A stretch of DNA of 7,036 nt from an uncultured Deinococcales bacterium (GTDB lineage Bacteria > Deinococcota > Deinococci > Deinococcales > Trueperaceae): positions 1 to 7,036 of the forward strand of contig CALGZD010000131.1 in NCBI GenBank assembly GCA_937934635.1, read 5' to 3'. Positions 1 to 5,700 of the stretch are shown here, piece by piece. Under the pieces are notes generated by a model. The model had not been told where the DNA came from, ran no database searches, and worked only from the letters and a program-made list of their open reading frames with translations. How positions within the stretch are numbered: the first letter of the stretch is position 1; each line of letters opens with the position of its first letter. The position numbers were made by a program, and so were the translations under genes.

Positions 1-1984
1 ACGGGCAGATTACCAAATGCAAGCAGCAGGGCGAACAGAAAGCACAGGTGGTAATGTGCTAGCTGCTATTTTTGATGAACCTAATTCGCAGGCCTGCCTC
101 CTGCTCGAGCGCATGGGTATGAGTAAATTGCAGGTAACAAGCGCTTTAGCAAGTCAACTGCCTATTGACACGAAAAAAGCGGGTAGCTCTCGAAAATACG
201 AAGAAGGTGAATTTACAAACGGACCTGCGGGTGATGCGGTCAGTATAGATAACAACCCACTTGAGGCTTACTGTATTGATTTAACGGCTATGGCAAGTGA
301 TGACCGACTCGACCCCCTCATTGGGCGGGAGCGAGAACTTAGCCGAGTATTGCAAGTGCTTTCAAGACGCAATAAAAATAACCCTTTAATTGTTGGTGAC
401 CCAGGTGTGGGTAAAACTGCCATTGCTAATGGTTTAGCCCAACACATTATTTCAGGAGATGTACCAGAGGCAATTAAAGGTGCCAAGCTCTACTCGCTTG
501 ATATGGGTAGTTTGCTAGCTGGAACACGTTACCGTGGCGATTTTGAAGAGCGTATCAAGGCAGTTTTGACTGAATTAGAAGAAACAAACAGCATCTTGTT
601 TATAGATGAAATCCACACGGTAGTTGGTGCTGGTTCGACCTCTGGCGGTACGATGGATGCAAGTAACTTACTTAAGCCTGCGCTTGCTTTAGGCTTAAAG
701 TGTATCGGTGCGACAACCTATCAAGAATTTAAAGCTATAGAAAAAGATCGTGCCCTTAACAGGCGTTTTCAGAAAATCGATGTAGCAGCGCCAACCGTAG
801 CAGAAAGTATCGAAATTCTTAAAGGTCTAAAGCCGAAGTTTGAAGCACACCACAATTTAAAGTACAGCAAGGCAGCGATTGAAAGTGCTGTTAATCTAGC
901 AGATAGATACTTACAAGATAGATTTTTGCCAGATTCTGCAATTGATGTCATAGATGAAACAGGTGCTGCCCAAGCTTTGCTGCCAAAGAGTAGACGCAAA
1001 AAGCAAATCAGCCCAAAAGAAATTGAAATTACTGTTGCTAGAATGGCACGTATTCCCGAGAAGACAGTGTCTTCAGATGATAGAGAAAGATTACAGAGTT
1101 TAGAAGAACATCTTTCAGAAGTTATCTATGGTCAAGAAAATGCTGTTGCTGAAGTTGTCAGTGCTATCAAACTAGCACGTTCTGGATTGAACAACCCTGA
1201 AAAACCGATAGGTTCTTTTCTTTTTGTGGGTCCAACAGGTGTTGGTAAAACAGAACTTAGTAGACAACTGAGTGACCACTTAGATGTACCACTCATTCGT
1301 TTTGATATGTCTGAGTATATGGAGAAGCACAGCGTTAGTAAGCTAATTGGTGCGCCTCCAGGCTACGTTGGTTTTGATCAAGGTGGATTATTAACAGATG
1401 CTATTATTCAAAAACCGCACAGTGTTCTCTTGCTTGATGAAATTGAAAAAGCACATCCTGATATATTTGCAATTTTGCTTCAAGTGATGGACTATGGCAA
1501 ATTAACAGACCATAACGGTAAAACTGTTGATTTTAGAAATACTGTTATCATCATGACAACTAATGCTGGTGCAAGCGAAGCATCCAAAGATGCACTTGGC
1601 TTTAAGGGTGGAACCAATGCCGAGGTCAGTATGGATGCTATCAAGGAAACTTTCACACCCGAATTCCGTAACCGTTTAGATGCAGTTGTGCAGTTTGCAC
1701 CGTTACAAGAAGAAGTAATGCTTTCAATTGTTGATAAGTTTATTAAAGAACTTGCTGCACAGTTAGTTGAACAAAAAGTTGAGCTTGTGCTTGATGATAG
1801 TGCTAGGAATTGGTTGGCAAAAGAAGGTTATGATCCACTCTATGGTGCAAGACCACTTGGACGAGTGATACAAGAATATATTAAAAAGCCTTTAGCTGAA
1901 GAAGTGTTGTTTGGCAAATTAACTAACGGTGGTCAGGTCAGTATTATAGAAAAAGAAGGTGGACTTAGCTTCGATATTTCTTAA
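1..1984 (+). CDS. clpA: ATP-dependent Clp protease ATP-binding subunit ClpA (5'-truncated by window)
   Basis: ClpA is the hexameric AAA+ unfoldase that feeds substrates, including N-degron proteins delivered by ClpS, into the cytoplasmic ClpP peptidase. The frame is already open at base 2 (codons for R-A-D-Y-Q before the first ATG at 17). Those residues align with E. coli ClpA from about residue 90, so the ATG at 17 is internal and about 90 N-domain residues are missing. Counting that Met as 1: D1 Walker A GDPGVGKT at 127-134, Walker B ILFIDE ending D197-E198; D2 Walker A GPTGVGKT at 405-412, Walker B LLLDE with D474-E475; the D2 motif [10 protein letters not shown] at 546-555 supplies the arginine-finger region. 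The ClpP-docking loop reads L-G-F at 527-529 where E. coli ClpA has I-G-L. The conserved [17 protein letters not shown] stretch of D2 is present. The protein ends soon after the D2 small domain, with a shorter tail than E. coli. A clpS gene, often adjacent, would lie off the left edge. No frameshift or lost catalytic residue is visible. Identification is very secure. Confidence 0.97.
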   Translation, partial: RADYQMQAAGRTESTGGNVLAAIFDEPNSQACLLLERMGMSKLQVTSALASQLPIDTKKAGSSRKYEEGEFTNGPAGDAVSIDNNPLEAYCIDLTAMASDDRLDPLIGRERELSRVLQVLSRRNKNNPLIVGDPGVGKTAIANGLAQHIISGDVPEAIKGAKLYSLDMGSLLAGTRYRGDFEERIKAVLTELEETNSILFIDEIHTVVGAGSTSGGTMDASNLLKPALALGLKCIGATTYQEFKAIEKDRALNRRFQKIDVAAPTVAESIEILKGLKPKFEAHHNLKYSKAAIESAVNLADRYLQDRFLPDSAIDVIDETGAAQALLPKSRRKKQISPKEIEITVARMARIPEKTVSSDDRERLQSLEEHLSEVIYGQENAVAEVVSAIKLARSGLNNPEKPIGSFLFVGPTGVGKTELSRQLSDHLDVPLIRFDMSEYMEKHSVSKLIGAPPGYVGFDQGGLLTDAIIQKPHSVLLLDEIEKAHPDIFAILLQVMDYGKLTDHNGKTVDFRNTVIIMTTNAGASEASKDALGFKGGTNAEVSMDAIKETFTPEFRNRLDAVVQFAPLQEEVMLSIVDKFIKELAAQLVEQKVELVLDDSARNWLAKEGYDPLYGARPLGRVIQEYIKKPLAEEVLFGKLTNGGQVSIIEKEGGLSFDIS

Positions 1985-2066
1985 AAGCTGATAATAGTCG
2001 AAATAATTATTTCTCATTCTAACGTTTTTTGAGTCCACTCTCTGACAGCCAATAATTTCTTAAAGC

Positions 2067-2100
2067 AATCCCTTCTTATTAAGGGGGACTTAGGGGGATT
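2067..2100. repeat. Short G-rich/C-rich palindromic repeat, MITE-like remnant
   Basis: An AATCCCTT arm (2067-2074) is followed by two near-identical decamers, AAGGGGGACT (2081-2090) and TAGGGGGATT (2091-2100), which match at 8 of 10 positions. CCCTT at 2070-2074 can pair with AAGGG at 2081-2085 across a 6-nt loop. From memory, AATCCCCC...GGGGGATT motifs recur as interspersed repeats in various cyanobacteria and proteobacteria, which suggests a dispersed repeat rather than a functional site. Its genomic copy number is unknown from this window, and no transposase or clear target-site duplication is seen. Confidence 0.4.
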
Positions 2101-2174
2101 TGTTGAAGTGTATACCCATCGGACTTAGAATCCGTTAGAGTCAGAATTATTTTAAAGTAATACTAAACTGAAAG

Positions 2175-2282
2175 ATGAATGTCATAAAGATATAGTCGCA
2201 AAGATTGCGAAATAACCGAAGGATAAAGGCTTGAAAACCTTGTGTATTGACTGGGATTATGACATTTATGATTCACTTCGGT
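2175..2282 (+). other. Candidate structured RNA element with possible pseudoknot
   Basis: Bases 2175-2187 (core AATGTCATAA, 2178-2187) pair with 2257-2269 (core TTATGACATT, 2257-2266) in a 13-bp stem with one G-U. Inside it, TCGCAA (2196-2201) pairs with TTGCGA (2205-2210), and AAGG (2226-2229) with CCTT (2238-2241). ACCGAAG (2215-2221), inside the loop, is complementary to CTTCGGT (2276-2282), outside the stem, so this pairing would form a pseudoknot. A terminator starts 18 bases downstream, which fits the 3' end of a transcript. No known RNA family was recognised. It could be a small RNA, a structured clpA 3' UTR, or chance pairing in AT-rich DNA. Confidence 0.3.
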
Positions 2283-2287
2283 ATAAT
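2259..2287 (+). promoter_or_regulatory. Near-consensus sigma-70 promoter-like match
   Basis: ATGACA (2259-2264) matches TTGACA at 5 of 6 positions and is followed after exactly 17 bases by a perfect TATAAT (2282-2287). Transcription would begin near 2294 and meet the terminator at 2301 almost at once, giving only about a 45-base RNA. It also overlaps the right arm of the inverted repeat at 2175-2269. It is either a chance match in AT-rich DNA, or it drives a transcript that partly reads through the terminator toward the gene at 2637. Confidence 0.25.
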
Positions 2288-2300
2288 TAGTAATTATTAA

Positions 2301-2341
2301 AAAGCAGCCTGTCCATTATTTGGGGCAGGCTGCTTTCTTTT
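2301..2341. terminator. Strong bidirectional Rho-independent terminator
   Basis: AAAGCAGCCTG (2301-2311) is perfectly complementary to CAGGCTGCTTT (2326-2336). The stem extends inward by TCC/GGG (one G-U) to about 14 bp around an 8-nt loop. The + strand continues TTTCTTTTG after the stem. Read on the - strand, the stem is followed by a T-rich tract (CTTTTTAATAATTA), so it can stop transcription from both sides. It is the first strong terminator after clpA, about 315 bases from its stop codon, and it insulates the downstream gene. Confidence 0.88.
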
Positions 2342-2481
2342 GTTAGCGGAATGTTACTGAAAGATATCAGTCCAACTGTAAATGAGAGAAGTTTAAAAAT
2401 ATTCGCAAATGTTTTTTAAGAGATAGGTCACTTTTCTGATTTCTCAGACACTATTGCCTTACGTACATTTAACAAGGGAAA

Positions 2482-2557
2482 CATAAGCTAAAGATAAATT
2501 TATTCGGGTGGGACTACTGTAGCTTATAGCTTCTTTAGCTTATGACTTCTATAGTCC
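2482..2557 (+). promoter_or_regulatory. Leader region with crossing and competing stems upstream of the surface-protein gene
   Basis: CATAAGCTAAAG (2482-2493) is perfectly complementary to CTTTAGCTTATG (2533-2544). The same left arm can instead pair over 8 bp (2483-2490 with 2520-2527) with the first copy of a tandem duplication. GGACTA (2511-2516), inside the loop, is complementary to TAGTCC (2552-2557), outside it, so the two stems would form a pseudoknot. The element ends 79 bases before the GTG at 2637 and could lie in its 5' UTR or be an operator-like site. No known riboswitch consensus was recognised, and the transcription start is unknown. Confidence 0.35.
2520..2551 (+). repeat. Imperfect 16-bp tandem duplication
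   Basis: TAGCTTATAGCTTCTT (2520-2535) is directly followed by TAGCTTATGACTTCTA (2536-2551), with 13 of 16 positions identical, and then by a further TAG. Both copies contain TAGCTTAT, the complement of the arm at 2483-2490, so the duplication creates two alternative pairing partners. Confidence 0.6.
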
Positions 2558-2623
2558 TAAATTTTATTTATATTTAAAGCCTTTTGTAAAAAATATTGTT
2601 TCGATTCTTCCCCCCACCTTCTT

Positions 2624-2639
2624 AGGAGATGTTTCCGTG
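2624..2639 (+). promoter_or_regulatory. Shine-Dalgarno AGGAG and GTG start
   Basis: AGGAG (2624-2628) lies 8 bases before GTG (2637-2639). This spacing, together with the hydrophobic signal peptide directly after it, decides the start. There is no in-frame ATG upstream nearby. The first in-frame ATG, at 2781, would remove the whole signal peptide and has no comparable ribosome binding site. A run of six C (2610-2615) lies just upstream of the Shine-Dalgarno sequence. Confidence 0.85.
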
Positions 2640-2723
2640 TCGTCAATCCAAATTCCCCTATACAAGTGTTTATTTACAATTTTCATCACCTTTATCTTTT
2701 CGATAGCCTCGTTTGGATTTGCT
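2637..2723 (+). other. N-terminal Sec signal peptide
   Basis: Residues 1-29 show a polar start with one Lys (K10), a long hydrophobic core rich in Phe, Ile and Leu (residues 11-23), and S-F-G-F-A before E30, matching a signal peptidase I site after A29. There is a Cys at residue 11 but no lipobox around it, so a lipoprotein signal is unlikely. The mature protein would begin E-G-S-Y. Confidence 0.8.
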
Positions 2724-5700
2724 GAAGGTAGTTATCAAGCAGGACTTTTACAATCTTTATATGACTACCCAACAGTACGAATGTATTCAGATGTTATTAG
2801 TGCTGGTGAAGTTATTAATGTATCCGCTTGTGGTAATAGTGATGCAGATGATATTCGCGTTACTATCTTTAGCCCAAGTGGGGCACAAGTCTTTACACAA
2901 ACGATTACGTCTTCAAATGTTCCTTGTAATAGTTTGATGAATGCACCTCTTACGAATCCTATCCGCTACACAACGACGACGACAGGTGCGCATGAAGTTA
3001 GAATTGAAAATTTAAATGGTTCTGAGTTAGACCGTTTTGATGTTACGACGACACCAAACGCAACGACTAACCCTGACCCAACAGTTTTACAAGGTCGTTT
3101 ACATTCATATAAGTGGCGTTATAATGCCCATAGCTTTTCACAAGCAAGCTCAACTGATGCGAATTACTACGTTCCTGTTGATGGGGGATTCCCAGGCACG
3201 AATTTTGTTTGGCAATTAGACCTTAATGACTTTGCTGGGTTTGTGTATGACCTCAAAGCAAATGATATTGGTGTAAATGCGCCAAATTCAGGTTTGAGTG
3301 TACCAACTTCAGGTAATAGTGTTACTGAAAAATACCCAATATATTTTGGATATCCTGTGACTGCTGGTCCAGAACCTACAGGCTGTGGTGTCATAAGCAA
3401 TGTGGGATTTTTAGATTCTGATGGTCAAGATAATACCTTTTCCCCTGGTGGATCTGTAGGGGTTCAGGACACGGGTACCTTTCAATTTGATTCAAATATT
3501 ACAGGTACTTATGCAATTACTATTGATGTTTCTGATGGTGCAGGTGGTGGACCTGATGGGATATTTGGTGGTGGTGATGTTATTCTTCTGGGAAATGCTA
3601 TTAGTGGTACTAATTCCGTTGTTTGGGATGGTAAAGATAATAATGGTGTGCCACTTCCTCAAGGAACTTATCAGGCACAAATTTCATTACGTCAAGGTGA
3701 GTATCACTTTATTGCAAATGATGCAGAAACCAGTGGTGGTACTTCTGATGGCTTGACGATTTATAGGGCTACAAGCAACACAAGTGTATTTCCAACCCAA
3801 GTCTATTGGGATGATACGCCGATAGGTGGTACAAGTAATCTCCCAGATGGTGCATCTTCTGCTACGAGTGCGGGTAAGCACACATGGGGTAATTTCACAG
3901 GTGGTGGCTTTGGTAATGCTCGTTTTATTGATACCTATACCTATGGGTGTATAGCAACATACGAAACACCTGCGGTAATTGTCCCAGATGAAGAAACAAC
4001 GATTGAAGTTGTTAAAGAAGTAGAGCCTGTTTCTATTCCTGGCGTATTTAATCTTGAAATTACAGAAACTGATGGTACGCCTGTAAGCTCAGTCAGTGAT
4101 GTAGCTCATGCTGGTACTACGGGTGCTATTAGCCTCTTACCTGGTAATTACCTTGTTGGGGAATCTGGTGGTACGGATACTGATTTGTCGCTTTATCAGG
4201 CGAGTATTAGTTGTATAGATAAAGATACGAATGCTGTGATTGCACAAGGGGCAGGCTCGAGCCTGCCCGTAACCCTCACATCAGGTACTGACATGCTCTG
4301 TACCATTTCAAATACATTAGTTCCTGCAATCATCATTGAAAAAGAAACTATAGATGGTGATGGTACATTTAACTTTACGAGTAGTACGCTTGGGAATTTT
4401 GCTTTAACAACAACTGGTGGTAGTGCTACGCAAACCTTTGCAAACTTATCTGTTGGCACTCACGATATCACTGAAACAGTGCCAAGCGGCTGGTTACTTG
4501 AGTCTGTAACATGTGATAATGGCGATAGCCCAGCTTCGATCAATTTAGGTTCAAAAGATTTAGTAACCTGCACATTTACAAATCAAAAAGCTGCTGAAAT
4601 CAGCTTAGCTAAAGTATGGGGCGATGCAAAGCTAAATGATGCAGTTACAGTCAGCGCAACTGCCCCTGCTGCTGCTGTTGTCTACTCTGCTGTTGCTGAT
4701 ACAGCATCTGAAGTAGATCCAGCACCAAGTACGCTAACTGTGGCTGTTGGTGAAACAGTCAGCTTTTCTGAAAGTTTTACTACAGGTGATGCTGCGAACT
4801 ATACTTCTGTACTGAGTTGTACGGGCGCAACAGATACTGATCCAAGTGATGGCTTAGTGATAGATGCAGCAGATAGTGCGATTGATTGTACTTATACGAA
4901 TACCAGAATTAAGTCAAGGTTGACGGTTGTTAAGAAGCTAGAACCAAGTGGTGATGATGGTCTTTTTGTCATGAATGCAAATGGTACTACAGGAACTGCT
5001 GCAGGTGATGGTGCGACGGCTTCAAGCGAAGTTCTTGCAGGCGATACAGCGTTTTTTGAAGAGACTGCGGGTGCTGGGACAGATTTAGCTAATTACACGA
5101 CCAGTTATAGCTGTACCGATGGATCAAGTGGTACAGCAACACGTGCTAAGTTTGTGATGCCAATATCAGATGTTACCTGTACGATCACAAATACTAGAAA
5201 AACGAGAAATCTAACGGTTAATAAAGTTTTAGACCCAACAAGTGATTCAGGTCTTTTTGTAATGGATGCTGGTGGCACTTTAGGTACAGAAGCAGGGCAT
5301 GGTGCAACAGCTTCAACCGTAGTCCCTGTTGGTCAAACAGTCACTGCTCAGGAGCTTGCTGGTACAGGAACATCACTAAGTGATTTTGACCAGCAATATA
5401 CTTGTGATAATGGCGTATCTGGTAGTGGTAGCTCTGTAAATTTTGCGATGCCAGATAGTGACGTTGTTTGTGAATGGACAAACACCCGTAGAACTGCAGA
5501 TTTAATCATCGTCAAGCAAGTTATCAATGATGATGGTGGTAACGATACGGTTACAGACTTTGGTATTTCTTTGATCGACTTTGCTAATAATGCTGTCGCC
5601 ACCAGTTTTGACTCTGGTGTTGTAGCAGGTAGCACTACAACTTATACAAGTACTACTATCAAAGTCTATGCAGGCTTGGATTACACCCTGTCAGAATTAG

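Larger units (their letters stand above)
1985..2636. other. 652-base intergenic region with several structured elements
   Basis: No convincing protein-coding frame was found here. The stretch is AT-rich and unusually dense in inverted repeats. In order it holds a G-rich short repeat (2067-2100), a small hairpin with a 7-nt loop (2120-2134), a possible pseudoknotted fold (2175-2282), an intrinsic terminator (2301-2341), a plain AT-rich section with nothing recognised (about 2345-2480), a leader with a tandem duplication and crossing stems (2482-2557), and the ribosome binding site of the downstream gene. No convincing sigma-70 promoter for the downstream gene was found between the terminator and 2636, although one must presumably exist there. 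Confidence 0.8.

Noticed and set aside
17..19. ATG at 17 as the true start of clpA.
   Set aside because: In-frame codons upstream to base 2 continue the ClpA N-domain match, and there is no ribosome binding site. A start here would remove most of the N-domain.
268..999. Antisense open frames opposite clpA (268-486 and 769-999).
   Set aside because: They lie opposite highly conserved AAA+ coding sequence and have no independent support.
2118..2136. Hairpin with 7-nt loop CTTAGAA that looks like a tRNA-Leu(TAG) anticodon arm.
   Set aside because: The stem is only 4 bp before a mismatch, and no acceptor, D-arm or T-arm with GTTCRANYC is found around it. At most it is a chance resemblance.
2188..2198. 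AAGATATAGTC resembles the conserved 3' strand of P7 (S element) of group I introns, with a small hairpin-like stretch before it.
   Set aside because: The matching upstream P7 strand (GACTA type, R element) and a recognisable P3-P6 core are absent, and only about 200 bases separate it from clpA. An Infernal search with the group I intron model would settle it; a significant full-length hit would overturn this rejection.
2165..2215. CTGAAAGATGA ... GCGAAAT looked like parts of a hammerhead ribozyme core.
   Set aside because: The invariant CTGATGA box is interrupted and the three helices around a cleavage site cannot be drawn.
2542..2574. ATGACT followed by AT-rich TATTTA/TATATT as a promoter for the surface gene.
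   Set aside because: Spacing is 17 for a poor -10 or 21 for a better one, and neither element is strong. In such AT-rich DNA this is not distinguishable from chance.
2713..2937. + strand out-of-frame reading frame within the start of the surface gene.
   Set aside because: It lies entirely inside the large frame starting at 2637, has no ribosome binding site, and shows low-complexity composition expected of a shadow. The same holds for the shifted frames at 3037-3219 and 3487-3756.
5348..5635. Antisense open frame of 95 codons inside the surface gene, and similar ones at 3167-3400, 3492-3680, 3687-3881 and 4196-4459.
   Set aside because: All oppose a well-supported coding frame, show no start signals or family motifs, and arise easily opposite Thr/Ser/Gly-rich codons.
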